This document shows, piece by piece, positions 1 through 11,828 of a stretch of 64,000 nucleotides of DNA. The notes beneath the pieces were generated by a model. That model was not told the DNA's origin and searched no databases. It saw only the letters and a program-made list of their open reading frames with translations. Within the stretch, counting starts at the first letter, position 1. Each line of letters begins with the position of its first letter. Made by a program: the position numbers and the translations under genes. Source of the DNA: Pachyseris speciosa (taxonomy: Eukaryota > Cnidaria > Anthozoa > Scleractinia > Pachyseridae); NCBI GenBank assembly GCA_016490735.1, contig JAEMWC010000166.1, positions 771,001 to 835,000 of the forward strand, in the 5' to 3' direction.

Positions 1-44
1 GCCTCATTTTCACTTCAAAATTCTTTTGTATTTTGTACATGCTG

Positions 45-110
45 ACGAGGCAAAGAGGGCTAATTAACATGCAAACAAAAGAATAATAAATTGGCCGCCA
101 TTTTGGAATA
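45..110. repeat. Fragment of a fold-back MITE family
   Basis: This stretch resembles one arm of the fold-back elements at 18901-19083 and 43205-43376. It shares the CAAACAAAAGAATAAT block followed by a GGCCGCCATTTT block. Only one arm is visible here, so it is a decayed or truncated copy. Confidence 0.45.
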
Positions 111-182
111 AGTTGTGTGGACACCGTAAAATTAAACCCAGTTTCGGTGATTCTCGTAGGTAATCTTCGTTATGGTTTGCCG

Positions 183-500
183 TAGCCTCCTTCGAAGACG
201 TCTTTGGGCTCGTTACGCGTTCCTTGCCCACGAACGTCTGCTGAACTGAACTACCACTTCCGTTCGCGGCGGTTAGCCAATCATAGTTCGTTTTCCAATT
301 TATGGAAAGTAGGACTTCGAACCCTAGATTATTTTCACAGACGATGCACGTGAATCGGGTGTCGATTTCCATTCTTACCCAGCTCGTTATTGGTTTCTTC
401 AAAACAAAGGCTAACCGCCGACGAACGGAAGTGGCAGTTCAGTTCAGCAGACGTTCGTGGGCAAGGAACGCGAGCCCAAAGACGTCTGCGAAGGAGGCTA
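183..500. repeat. Fold-back MITE (TAGCCTCCTTCG ends)
   Basis: The stretch starts with TAGCCTCCTTCG and ends with its reverse complement. The arms pair over about 100 bp, including the CGTTCCTTGCCCACGAACG block and the ACTTCCGTTCG block, around a loop of about 100 bp. No protein coding is apparent; the short ORFs here are by-products of the palindrome. A related family with similar ends occurs at 29888-30181. Confidence 0.8.
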
Positions 501-503
501 GGT

Positions 504-1478
504 TTGTTAAGGTTAACGGTTTTTTCCAAAAATGTTTACGAAATTGTTGACTTCTGGTTTTGTTACGTTGGTGGCTTAAAATTGCCAGAGGATTTGATTT
601 GATGGTGACGAGAATTGCTTTTCCTTTTCTTTCATTCAAGCGCATGAAATTTCATTGGCTATTTACTCATTTCGCGTCTGAGTGATTGTCCACTGGCTTG
701 CCACGGTCGAAATGGGTAATGGAGAGTGTTCGCTCACGTGACCAGCAGCCATATTGGTTTATTGAAACAAAGGAAACAATTTGCATAAAAATAGAGTTCA
801 ATTCCCAAAAGAATCGTTTTCTCCCCCAACATGTTTCTTTGTTTCTTCTACAACATGGCCACCGTGACTTCAAGTGATCGTGAACACACTATTTTTCGAA
901 TCGCGCCCCAAGATCAGCATTTAAACTTTTTTCAGATGTTTCTAGAGCCTCTTGTTTAGGTTTTGGTTTTTGTTACTTAAAGGGACTTCTAAGACGATTT
1001 AACGTATTCGATGGCTATGCAGTATAAAGAAGACAAACTCTGCACCCAAGTCGTAAGACGTACGGCGGACGCTGCTCTAATTGTTTAAGCAAGTAGCGAA
1101 ACAATTTGAACGTTACCAGTCTGTAGAATTGCCTGTTATCTAGTTGTGCATGCTGCAATTTGCGTTCTGACGAATACTGCTACTGCCATTGTCACAAACT
1201 TACTGTGTATTTTTGGCTAGTATGAATCATTAAAATAGCCTTATGTTGACAGAGAACCGACAAATATCTCTGTGGTGGTGTTTTTTTTAAATTCATTTTC
1301 CTAGCGTAAGTCAAGTTTATTCTTGGCGATCCATGTAACATAAGGAATGTTAAAAATGTTCGTTTTAAGGGCGCTATGCCATGGTGATTTTTATGTTTTG
1401 GAGGTCAAATTAAAACCAGGTACCATCAAGTATCATTGCTCATAAACCAAAATGCCCCTTGAACACCAAAAGAAAGAT
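504..1478. other. Unassigned stretch
   Basis: Only short frames are open on either strand, and none shows recognisable domains or convincing splice sites. I see no RNA gene or repeat structure here. Confidence 0.5.
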
Positions 1479-1574
1479 AATAATAATAATAATAAAAGAT
1501 TTATACCGCGCCAGTATCCTACTGTTCAAAGGCGCCTTACAAAACTTTAAAATTAACACTTAAAACAGCTAAAA

Positions 1575-4500
1575 TTAATTATAAAAAGCTTTCCTAAAAA
1601 GAAACGTTTTCAATCTACTTTTAAAAACAGACACAGACAAAGCATTTCTAATTTCACATGGCAAAGCATTCCATAATGATGGTGATGATACAGAGAAAGA
1701 TCTTGCGCCATATGTTTTCAAGTTATAGGATGGAGAAACCAGAAGGTGCTTCGATGATGAGCGTAGTTGACGCGATGGAGTGTAAGATGTAATCAAATCA
1801 CAAATGTACGACGGTGCCAAGTTATTAAGTGCCTTGTAGGTTATAAGTAAAATCTTAAAAATAATACGTTGTTCAACGGGAAGCCAGTGAAGATTAAAAA
1901 GAACAGGCGTAATGTGATCATGCTTTGTTGTAAGTGTGACAAGGCGCGCCGCGGCATTCTGGACGTGTTGTAACTTTTTTATAGTGTAGGCTGGTAGGCC
2001 ATACAAAAGAGAATTACAGTAATCCAACTTCGAAGTTACAAACATATGAACCAGCAATTCAGTAGTAGTCGCTGAAAGAAACTCCCTGATATAGCTGATA
2101 TTTCGCAGATGATAAAACGAAGATTTGCAAATGTTAGTAACATGATCATTAAAGCAAAAATGGCTATCGAAGATAGTGCCGATATTTCTCGCCTTTTGCA
2201 CGGAGTTAATAGTTTCACCAGCAACTGAAATTTCGTGAAGGAGTGGTCTTGGAAGATGTTTAGCGGAGATCACCAATAATTCAGTCTTGTCTTTATTTAA
2301 TTTAAGGCGATTAACCATCATCCAATGATTAATTTCATTCACACAGCTCTCGATGTTAGACACCGCTAGATCCCTATCACCCAGTACAGTTGGTTGAAAA
2401 GACAAGTATAGCTGTGAGTCGTCAGCATAAAAGTGATAGCTCAAGTTAAATTTCTTTACGATGTCTGAAAGCGGCGAAGTATAAAGCAAATACAAAATGG
2501 GTCCCAAGACAGAACCTTGTGGCACTCCACATTCAAGGTCATGTTTCGTAGAGGTACCACCCTCGACGGAGACATATTGCATGCGATTCGATAAATAAGA
2601 TTGCAACCATAATAGAGGCTTTCCAGCTATCCCAAATCGTACACGCAAACGAGAAAGGAGAATGGCATGATCGACTGTATCGAAGGCAGCAGAAAGGTCT
2701 AACAGGAGTAAAATTACAGTTCGACGATTGTCAATGGCAGAAAGGATATCATTGTGCACACGGATGAGTGCAGTTTCGGTACTGTGATATTGCTTGTACG
2801 CTGACTGAAATGTCTCATTTAACCCATATTCATTAATGTAAGAGATAAGTTGATTAGCTACCAATTTTTCAATTGCTTTGCTGATAAATGAAAGATTCGA
2901 CACCGGGCGATAATTGGAGAACTGTGTATGATCCAAAGAAGGTTTCTTAAGGAGTGGGCGTAACATGGCAACCTTGAGTTGCGAAGGCATCTGACCAGAT
3001 TCCAGTGAGATGTTTATTATTTTGGAAATGAAATGCAACAGAACACCAAGTGCATTTCTTGTAACATAACCAGGAAGAGGATCCAGAGCACATGACTTAG
3101 CAGCCAGCTTAACGATACACGTATGAACTTCGTCCGCTGTTACCGTTTTGAAATTATCAAAAGAATATGGACAGGCATTGTCAACAACAGGAACTGTATC
3201 CCGATGAGAGTGAGCAGCAGTCATTATATGACTCCGTATTCTATCTATCTTTGTAGTGAAGTACTCAATAAACTTGTTAGCAAGATCAGTGGGCGATTTG
3301 CAGGGGGGATATTGAATATCTGTTTTCCTTTGTAGTAGTTTATCAATTATCTTAAAAAGCTTTTGATAATTTGACTGATTCTCATTAATTAATGATGTGA
3401 AATAATTCTTCTTGGAGTCACGAATTAAGTTGTTGACAGCATTACATCCCTCAACAAACAACTTACGATCAGAAGGAAGTTTGGTCATTCGCCAGCGTCG
3501 TTCAAGTTTTCTACGGGATCTCTTTAAATTATTTATCTCCTCAGAATACCAAGGTGCAGCCGGACGCAGAGTAACTGTCTTGGTTTGCAGTGGAGCATGA
3601 GCCTCAAGTATGGAAGCGAGGACTTTATTATATTGATCAATCAAATAATCCAAGGATGAAGATGACGAGGCAAAAAGATCAGGAAGGCTTGAATTCATAA
3701 CATCAACACAAAAATCATCAAAGTCAATAGATCGAAGCTTTCTGAATGAAATAATCTTCTTGTCGAGCGGCGGCTTATTGAGCGATAGCTGGAAGTGAAC
3801 AGCAGCATGATCAGAGATGACAAAAGGAGAACCAATTGTTAAATTCGAGACAATGTTATCATCAGATCGTGTAATCACAAGATCCAGGGTGTGTCCTTCT
3901 TTATGCGTTGAGCCATGTGTATATTGAGTAAGATTGAAAGCATCCAACAATTGGAGAAATTCAGTTGAGTGTTGGGAAGCACAGGTGTCAACATGTATGT
4001 TAAAATCACCAACTAATAATAATCCACCAGGATCAGTGGTGTATTGTTCCAGGAACGTAGAAAACTCATCTAGGAACAATGAGGGTGTTAAACCATTCAA
4101 GGTCGAAGGAGGTGGGCGATAAACAATGATAACCCTGATTTTTAAATTGACTGTACTTGACAATAACAAATCTATATATTCAAAAGATTTAAACTTCTTG
4201 AGCGGCTGCAACTTTAAGTTAAAAGATGATCGAAATAACAAGCCAACTCCACCTCCACGAGTAGAACCAGGCCTAGGAACATGATGAAATGAATAACCCG
4301 AAGGACATAAATCACGAATAATTAATTCATTGTCAGCATCTGATTGAAGCCATGTTTCCGTAACACCAAGAAGATCAATATTATTTTCGACAACAAAGTC
4401 TTTGATGATGGTAGTCTTGTTGTTAATTGAACGAGCATTTAGCAAGCAAAAATTCACACAGCGAGCCCTTGGTGTGTATCTTTTAATCGGGCTAGGAATA

Positions 4501-5132
4501 ATTTCAATTAAATTTCTTGGATTCGGTCCAACGGGAGTCTTCATAGTGCATGTAAATCGTGAAGAATTTAATCGACAGCCTTGGGGAGAAACCAAAACTC
4601 GAATATTATTCGAGCGCCGCCGCTTTTCTTGAACCAATTTTCCCGCTCTGCAACCTCTAAGCTTTCTTTGGCGATTTTTGCCCAAAGGAAATAAGATACC
4701 TGGAAGATTCCAATAGTAGCAGAAGCTCTGAGTACGACGAACAAAAGGCACTAATGGAGAAGAGTGTTGTGAATTGTGATTAAGCCAGTTCATCGGTTTC
4801 GTTGCAGTCGAAGACGCAGAGAACTCATATCCCAAATAAGCGTTTTGTTCTCTGTGTATCCCCACCATCCGAGAGGACGTAGGACCAGGATTAGATTCGA
4901 TGTCCATGTAGATAGTAAGATCAAATTTTGTAGGCAGACCAAGCGTCAAGTGACCACGTTTGCACCAAGTAGAAATCGAGCGCGTAAGTTTGTTTCTTCC
5001 ATCCACTGATCTAACTACGCGAGGAGGACCATGGCATTTCAGCAATAAAGTAAAGGGTCTTTCATAAACCGAAAAATTGATAAATGATGATCGAAAGATT
5101 GTAGGAAAACAAATAAAAAATCCTAATATCAT
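1575..5132 (-). CDS. LINE polyprotein: 2A-like leader, APE endonuclease and reverse transcriptase
   Basis: This uninterrupted 1185-residue ORF should nick target DNA and copy the element RNA at the nick (target-primed reverse transcription). Residues 71-84 contain a 2A-like DxExNPGP motif. The APE-type endonuclease spans about 225-450: LNARS near 231, TETW at 258, GDFN at 375, TLDLV at 415 and SDH at 440-442. The reverse transcriptase spans about 720-990: NYRPVSNLS, LLDLSAAFD with D812, GVPQGSVLGP at 869-878 and FYADD at 901-905. The C-terminal tail with LHWLPVEQRI is shared with CR1/L2-like elements. There are no stops or frameshifts and all catalytic motifs look intact, so the copy may be young. 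The start is the first ATG; a later start would lose the 2A motif. The family assignment rests on motif style and was not tested by phylogeny. Confidence 0.9.
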   Translation of the reverse strand: MILGFFICFPTIFRSSFINFSVYERPFTLLLKCHGPPRVVRSVDGRNKLTRSISTWCKRGHLTLGLPTKFDLTIYMDIESNPGPTSSRMVGIHREQNAYLGYEFSASSTATKPMNWLNHNSQHSSPLVPFVRRTQSFCYYWNLPGILFPLGKNRQRKLRGCRAGKLVQEKRRRSNNIRVLVSPQGCRLNSSRFTCTMKTPVGPNPRNLIEIIPSPIKRYTPRARCVNFCLLNARSINNKTTIIKDFVVENNIDLLGVTETWLQSDADNELIIRDLCPSGYSFHHVPRPGSTRGGGVGLLFRSSFNLKLQPLKKFKSFEYIDLLLSSTVNLKIRVIIVYRPPPSTLNGLTPSLFLDEFSTFLEQYTTDPGGLLLVGDFNIHVDTCASQHSTEFLQLLDAFNLTQYTHGSTHKEGHTLDLVITRSDDNIVSNLTIGSPFVISDHAAVHFQLSLNKPPLDKKIISFRKLRSIDFDDFCVDVMNSSLPDLFASSSSSLDYLIDQYNKVLASILEAHAPLQTKTVTLRPAAPWYSEEINNLKRSRRKLERRWRMTKLPSDRKLFVEGCNAVNNLIRDSKKNYFTSLINENQSNYQKLFKIIDKLLQRKTDIQYPPCKSPTDLANKFIEYFTTKIDRIRSHIMTAAHSHRDTVPVVDNACPYSFDNFKTVTADEVHTCIVKLAAKSCALDPLPGYVTRNALGVLLHFISKIINISLESGQMPSQLKVAMLRPLLKKPSLDHTQFSNYRPVSNLSFISKAIEKLVANQLISYINEYGLNETFQSAYKQYHSTETALIRVHNDILSAIDNRRTVILLLLDLSAAFDTVDHAILLSRLRVRFGIAGKPLLWLQSYLSNRMQYVSVEGGTSTKHDLECGVPQGSVLGPILYLLYTSPLSDIVKKFNLSYHFYADDSQLYLSFQPTVLGDRDLAVSNIESCVNEINHWMMVNRLKLNKDKTELLVISAKHLPRPLLHEISVAGETINSVQKARNIGTIFDSHFCFNDHVTNICKSSFYHLRNISYIREFLSATTTELLVHMFVTSKLDYCNSLLYGLPAYTIKKLQHVQNAAARLVTLTTKHDHITPVLFNLHWLPVEQRIIFKILLITYKALNNLAPSYICDLITSYTPSRQLRSSSKHLLVSPSYNLKTYGARSFSVSSPSLWNALPCEIRNALSVSVFKSRLKTFLFRKAFYN
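4881..4922 (-). other. 2A-like ribosome-skipping motif in the LINE ORF
   Basis: Residues 71-84 of the LINE ORF read DLTIYMDIESNPGP, which matches the 2A consensus D(V/I)ExNPGP exactly. In known 2A sequences the ribosome skips the bond between the last G and P. Here that would release an 83-residue leader from the endonuclease-RT protein. 2A-like motifs have been reported at the N-terminus of APE-type LINEs in several invertebrates. The residues before the core motif vary and affect activity, so function here is inferred. Confidence 0.85.
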
Positions 5133-5150
5133 CAGAACAAAGTAACACTA

Positions 5151-5908
5151 TTTTCACAAAGGGGAAGCAAACCATGATCTGTATTTGTCTTTATTAACCA
5201 CAGCACAACAGGAGAACTTGAAAAGTTGGCTCAATTTTTCAATTTGCAATCTTTTTCATCCCTTGCCATTCTAAGCCAAAGATTCTTAGTTATAATTTTG
5301 CTAAACTGGCAAAATAATTTTAATCCTCGGCACATAATCAGCGAGTTTTATCAAGTTTTGATTTTAAACCTGTGAACCGATTGTTCACGGTTTCAATGAA
5401 TAAATATGCATGAAGAAATATGCAAGTTGAATTTGTAGCCATTTGCTTTGCGAAACCGGGGACAAGCGACAACTCGGCTTGATGAACCAGATCAAAAGCG
5501 CGATAAAAATAATTAACCAATCAGAGTCATCATTTAACAATGGCGCGATTTAAAAACAAAATCAAACGACCGCGTTGGATCAAGGGAGATAATGGGCCTT
5601 TAAATATCCGCAACCTATTTTCAATTATAACATCGTTTTGTTTAAGGATCATTATTATCAATATACGTGGCCAAATAGAAAATCGGCCTCTTCAAAACAC
5701 ACGCTCAGCGGGCGGCAAAAGACTGACAGCGGGCTGCTAATACATTATCAGCCCTACAGCTGATTGGTTCTTGCTTCATCATCCGATGGATTTTAACCAA
5801 TTAGAGTAAGCCTAGTGTTGACGCGGGAAAACCATTCATTTGCGAAACTCCGGTTTTGAACTGCAGTTTTTTCAGTCGTCGAATCGTCTTTGAGCGAAAA
5901 CTGAAGTA
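5151..5908. other. Unassigned stretch upstream of the LINE
   Basis: It may include the LINE 5' UTR and, near 5820-5908, the leader of the DUF3504-like ORF. I see no coding region with recognisable domains. Confidence 0.4.
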
Positions 5909-6166
5909 ATGGAAGAAATTAGCAGTCAAAACTCAGATTTGGGGCTAGAAGATTTGGACAAATTAGAAGCAAAAGGTCAGGCGGAAAATACAAAGAGAGC
6001 CACTTCGTGGGGGATCAAAAAATTCGAGAAATGGTGCGACAAAAGAAAGCTGAAAGTTGACTTCAATTGTGTAACACCGGTTGAGCTAAATGAATTACTG
6101 CGGAAATTCTACGCTGAAGTTAAATCGGATTTGTGTTTGGTATTATTGTGTTTATCGCATTCTTGA
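5909..6166 (+). pseudogene. Crypton/DUF3504-like fragment (N-terminal SAM-like segment)
   Basis: This 85-residue ORF carries a segment (about residues 25-75, with NTKRATSWGIKKFEKWC and ELNELLRKFYAEVK). I recognise it as resembling the N-terminal core-binding part of Crypton-derived tyrosine-recombinase-like proteins (DUF3504; ZMYM/QRICH1-like in animals). These are numerous in cnidarian genomes. The similarity ends near codon 74, after EVKSD. A GTATTA donor-like site follows within a few codons, and a fold-back MITE starts 40 bp after the stop. No catalytic recombinase domain follows on this strand. It is either a lone 5' exon or, more likely, a truncated copy. Confidence 0.55.
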
Positions 6167-6204
6167 TATCATTTGGCCTAATTGTTTATTGATAATAATG
6201 ATAA

Positions 6205-6340
6205 TGACATGACTTTTTTCGGGAATATTGTTTAATTGCGCCCTTGTAGTGTCATTTGCGGCCCTCGCGCTTCGCGCTCGGGCCGCAAATGACACTACGC
6301 GGGCGCAAATAAACAATATTCCCGAAAAAAGTCATGTTAT
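6205..6340. repeat. Fold-back MITE
   Basis: This is a near-perfect hairpin. The arm with CATGACTTTTTTCGGGAATA is matched in reverse complement at 6316-6337, and GCGGCCC pairs with GGGCCGC around a short GCGCTTCGCGC centre. It lies just after the DUF3504-like fragment and may have interrupted it. Confidence 0.85.
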
Positions 6341-6656
6341 TCCCTTATTAACATGCAACACCGGACAATGATGAAGCCTTCCGAAATATTACCGTATAAC
6401 CAGCCTTACTTTGAAACCGTTCATTAGTGATATAAAATGCGATAGCTGGTTAGATCTTCTACAGGATCTGACACTTTTTTATAGTTCAGTTCTCCAAAAA
6501 TTAATTGAAAAGAATTTAGAGTAGTTCAGTATCAATTTTTTTGTGGCTTCTGTTGCTTGGTTCTACGAGTATACGATGATACAATACAATAATACAAAAC
6601 AATAGCTGAATAGCTGAACACAAACAAACGAGTTATGGGCTACAGCTCTGAAAGTA

Positions 6657-6662
6657 TTTATT
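6657..6662 (-). terminator. Polyadenylation signal of SLC22 gene A
   Basis: AATAAA is read on the minus strand about 110 nt downstream of the gene A stop codon. That spacing suits a 3' UTR end. It was found by motif only. Confidence 0.5.
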
Positions 6663-6770
6663 GAAAAGCCAAAACCAGTCCTAAACTAGGGCCCCTTAGT
6701 AATATACCCCATTCAAAAATTCACCCCGCTCGGTATAAATTTGGATTTGCAATTATTCGTCTTCTTGTCT

Positions 6771-6971
6771 TCACACTAAGGCTATGTCCTCATCATTCCC
6801 GGCTTTGGCGTTTTTGTTGTCGTCTTTTTCTGGTTCTTTTTCCCTTTCATCCAGAGACAAATTTTCCATGGTAGGCTTGTTGTAAGTCTCGGGTAAGGTC
6901 ATGCACACAATCGCAGAAGCCACAGCGAGGCCACCCATTATCCCAAAAGGCAGGAAACGATGAACGGCCAG
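6771..6971 (-). CDS. SLC22A-like: SLC22 gene A, coding exon 9 (C-terminus)
   Basis: It reads LAVHRFLPFGIMGGLAVASA, continues through LPETYNKPTMENL to a charged tail ending DEDIALV, and stops at TGA. It holds the last helix and the cytosolic tail. Confidence 0.9.
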   Translation of the reverse strand: MAVHRFLPFGIMGGLAVASAIVCMTLPETYNKPTMENLSLDEREKEPEKDDNKNAKAGNDEDIALV

Positions 6972-9900
6972 CTGTTGTTGAAACAAAGTTGACATAATTG
7001 TGAGGAAGTCAGTACTGAAGACGCACTTTAAAAAATGTAACTAAGATTTTACCGAATGACCCTGACAGCTTTTCCTGCAAACCCCATTGCCGTTGGCTTC
7101 TCACGCCGCTCGCCAGTGTGTAAAGTCCGTGAAATAAATGGAACGCAAAACCCCGGGAAAGCTTGCTGGCAGGTTAAGTTCTGGTCGACTTTTTCTGCTA
7201 TTCTTGTAGTTTTATGGCGTAATGCGTCAAACACTATGAAAAGTGTGCCATCAACATCCAAGGGTTGGGAAGTGGATTAATTGTCAAAACGATGTGCACA
7301 TTTTTGCTAACCAACTTCGGGGAGTTTGGAGACTTGATTCAAGAGTGTTTCAAATAGCTTCTAAAACCTTCTGAGTACTTCTTAGAGCAAAACTTTACCA
7401 GATTTTATGAAAATAAAACTTCTTTCGTTGTACCGATTTCTATTGCTTTTTAGTGACGACTATTGATACTTTTATGAAAGAAAGTGTAGGGAAACCATCC
7501 GATCTGAGTGTTGGGCTTGAGAATTGTAACAATTGAGAAAAGGATTTCGGTTTAGTTGAAACTAAATGCTGCTTTAAGTTTTAGATATAAAACTACGATT
7601 TTAAACTGATCAGTTTCACGACAGACATGTTTCGACAGAAACGTCTGCCTTCTTCAGTGCAAGTGTTACAAGAAGTACAAATCTGTGCTAATGAGTACGT
7701 ATCGCCAATAATAGAAAAAAGCGTGCATATTACAAAGGTAAACTTATATTAGCGTGTTGAAGTTGCTGATTAAGGGAAGAAGGCAGAAATTTCTGCAGAA
7801 AAATGTCTGTGAAATTTAAGATCGTAGTTTTATATCTAAAACTTATTGCGACTTTGCTGCTGTCCAGACCTAGCTACTGCTTTCCTTTTAATTTGCAATC
7901 TGTTACGTTCTCCCGCACGCATCTTAAAAACGTCCTAATCGTCGATCAAGCATAAAATTTTACGCATATTTACTCACCAAAAGGGGAGCGTAAGCCGACG
8001 CAAATGCGCTCACACGCGCAGAAGCAGTGGACGTACCCATACCGATGTTCCTTGGAAAGACATAAGATTGCAAAATTAAATATAAAAGCAGAATATTGCG
8101 TTACAGTAATACGATGTTCATCAAACGCTCTCTTTTTATGCTTTTCAGTTAACAATATTACACAATTTAAATTATAACCAGTCTAAAATATTTAAAATTG
8201 ACAAAACAGAAATCCAAAAAAGGTCTAACGTTTTTTGAAACGGCGTTGACATGCTCCAAAGTTCCAGTCCCACTGAGCATACAAGAGGAAAACTCCTGTA
8301 CAAGTATCGTCAGCGAAACATACCTTAAAGTTGTTGGAAACAGCTCAGCGGAATAAATGTACACCAGTGCAAAGGCGATCTCACTACTGAACTTAGCAAC
8401 GCACAGGTACATGAAGATTTTACCAGCCATATAACCTGAAAGAGAGATTAAAACCAACCAAGTCCAGCCATTTACTGCTTCGCCCTGATGGGAAACCGGC
8501 AAAATAAACATTTAGCCCTTACTTTTGTGGTTCATTCGATTCTTTAAATTCTATGTGATCGCAGACTCGGCACACCGTCGCAAATAGTTGCGCAATCTTA
8601 TTGAAGCAAACTTCTCCTATCGCTTGCGATGCTGGCCAAAAAATATTTAACCCTAATTTAGAGAGGCAAATTCAGTAGCCTCGAAAACAAAGCTGCTCTT
8701 CAGAGTACCCGTTTGCGAGTTGAAACATCTTCAAAATCGACAGAGTTGGTGCAACGGTGTAATTTACAATTCAGTTTTTTCATACAAATACCCAGTACCC
8801 TAACTATTCACAGCGGACACGTGAAACCGTTTAAAACTCAAAGCTGTAATTGTTAGGAAATGGCACCTAGAGCGCGTTCACAGTGTCCCTTATGCTTTTT
8901 GAATGGATCACAGAGCGCACTTAAGCAGAACCGAGTACAATCAAGCTCTCTTCTGCAGCTGTCTTAGTTTTACCATGTTGTGAAAGTTAATTTGTTGTTG
9001 ATTAAGTTTGTTCGCTAGGGTTTTTTGGTTATGTTTAGTGATCAAGGTCAATGTAAGCCTTTTGTTGTGGGCGTTTATGATGTTTTTAACGATATTTTAT
9101 GAATATTTGCGCTACAGTCAGGTTTAATTTACGACTTCCTTATAGGTTTTAGCCAGAGCCTTCAAGAAGGTTACGACTGTTAATGAGCACAGTTGTGTTG
9201 TTTGTCATTGTTGTTGTTGAGTTTTGGCCGTTGCAGCTTCGTTTCTTTTGTAAGTACCACATGGTTCTGGTTGAGATTATAGTAATTTAGTAGTGTACAG
9301 TGTATGTGCAGGTAACAGAGCCTGAGCTTAAAGCCTAAGGGAAAGGAACCTATTACTCAGCACTCATTTCTTTCTCTCTTCCTCTCTTCGCGCCAGCTCT
9401 CTCTGTCTCCAGGTGTCATTACATTGAGACCTCTCAAAAGCATCCGCTGACCACCTTTGTCAACATTTTAGTCTTCTCACGTATGGAAAGTTTGATTGCT
9501 GTTTGCTAATTGTGGCATATAACCTTTATATTTTTGACTCAGGTCCCGAAGTCTTGCTCAGTTTGTCTCGTATAAGTCAAAGTTGCTGTTTTTGACCAAG
9601 GACCTCAATATTAATCATTCCTCCTCAATTAGTTTTGAAAGGAACAAAGCCTATATAACACGAAACTGCAGATACTTGATTCTCAGTGCGTGAGGCTGGA
9701 GTATAGTATAGTGAGGCTTGAGTCGGCGAATACTTCGAGTTTGCTACCTTTGTCATGTTCAGCTTTGTCTGAGAGTAGAAGTGCAGCGATTGCACCCGCT
9801 GCAGCAACAAGAAATGATACCAGGAGGATTTTTCTTCGACTAAACCTGTAAATATATAATTGATCAACAATTACAAATAAATCCAGAGGATACGTTTTGG

Positions 9901-11556
9901 GGCGCCAGTCTTCTTCAAGAAACATTTGTCAAAATAGTGGAAGAAAAGAAGAAAGAAAAAAGGGCAAAGGAAAATAAAAGAAGAGTCACAATGAAAAGTC
10001 GAAATGCTAATTGAATTTTTCTTTCAAGTGCAAATGAGAAAAAGAAAGATCAAAGACTTTAATGATGACCGCCTTTCTGAAAATAGTGTGAATTATATTA
10101 ACTAAGTTTACTTATATATTATCTACTTAGGCCCTCTTTTGACGCTTTTTCAGTACGAAGTCAGTCAATCAGGTTTACTGAGAAACTTTACGGTAAAAAA
10201 GGAGTTAATGGAGCAGGCACCTTGTACCTCATATCTTGTGGAGTATTTTAAGGGTCGCAGTCTTAGATGATTAGTTTCTACTTGATAATCAGACCTCAGG
10301 CGACTCACTCAACGAAAGATCAAGGTAAAACATCTGGTACACAAGGATGCATTTTCCATGGTTTTTTTTTGGAGGGGCGCGCGGGGGAAGGGGGGGGGGG
10401 GCGGGGCGGGGGGGACTCATATTTAGGCAGACTATAATCACAAGAGTAAGCTATTCTACTTCTCAATCAAGGGACTTCCCTTAAACCAGGATCGTCACAC
10501 CAGTTGACTGAATAGAGAGGACCACCATTTTTATTACCTACCTCAATGTTAGAAAGCTTGTAACGGGATACGCGGGCAAGGTGGATGCTGCAGTTATCAG
10601 CACATTCACATAGATATTTCCACTCAGGAAAGGCGCACTAAATGATATGCCCCAGCTGATAAAGGAAACGGAAAACCTATCGAGCCGCAAAGCAAAGGTC
10701 GTGTTAAAACATATACTGTCATGTTATATTGTTGCCATACAAATAAACGTGTGCCCAAGGTTTGTGGTGTTTTCTTTGATATAAAAATGTTAAGTATAAA
10801 ATCAGCACTAGCTCTGGGTTTGTGACTCTGAGTATGAGCTGTTTGGCATCGCTGATTTTTAACGTTGAAATATCCTTAGTTAGGAATTTACCAGACATGA
10901 CGTATAGCGCATATATGGTGTTATCAATTTCTGGTTGTTTTCACGACAATCGTCCATACGCTTACCACATCATCCAGGAACCAAGAGTCTTGTGCGTCAT
11001 TTTAAGGGAGTAAAATAAGTTACGGAAGTCGCCAAGCTTTTCTTCTTTGGGAAGAAGTAGGTCTTGATCTGGCATTTCTTTACCATTCAGCCTGGCCACA
11101 TGACCTAGAATCTTCCTTGCCTCAGGCACTCGTCCCTTCTTTAGAAGCCAGCGCACCGACTCTGGAGTGAAACTGTGGTGTAATAGCGCGTTCAGATAAT
11201 GTTACCAGAAGAACTACACGACTGTCGATCAATTTTCTGTGCAAATTTGTCCTTCAGGAGGCCATATGATAAAACACTTATTGACCGAGCGAGATCGGGC
11301 CGGATGGGAAAATAGGGAGCGTGGATTTGACTACGAGTACGAGATTGAGGACGAGTATGACTTTTAAAATCTAGTTCGCGCTCTTTACATAATCACTCTG
11401 TACACCAATCCTGTTTCTAAAATATCCTTTTCTGTTATTAAGCAATAGGCCAAAGGGAGAGTTTTCTGGAGATGACCGGTTTGAAATTTGAAAGTCGTAA
11501 TCGGCCTTGATTTCGTACTCGTACTCAAATCTAAAGTACCCTAATATTTGACTCGA

Positions 11557-11587
<31 letters not shown>

Positions 11588-11795
11588 CCATACGCCTTGA
11601 GCCAATTTTTTCCCGTCCGCCCGACCTCACTCGGTGAATGAAAAATAAAAATAATAGGTCACCGTGCCCGCGAAAGTAAAACGTACTTTCCTCTCGATTT
11701 AGCCTGTAACTTAAAACTGCCTTCAATATATATGGGTTATTGGCCAAGCGTGAGGTCAAGATGGCGGGATATTGGCCAAGTTCTTTTTTTGCGTG

Positions 11796-11828
<33 letters not shown>

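Larger units (their letters stand above)
1479..5150 (-). mobile_element. CR1/L2-type non-LTR retrotransposon (LINE), near full length
   Basis: On the minus strand this element has one long ORF followed by a short 3' UTR. The UTR ends in a GCGC...TATAAAT block and an (ATT)n microsatellite tail at about 1479-1495. Microsatellite 3' tails instead of poly(A) are typical of CR1/L2-group LINEs. A second, truncated LINE at 30513-31686 has the same kind of 3' end. The 5' boundary is uncertain; I set it just upstream of the first ATG. No separate ORF1 is visible upstream. Confidence 0.8.
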
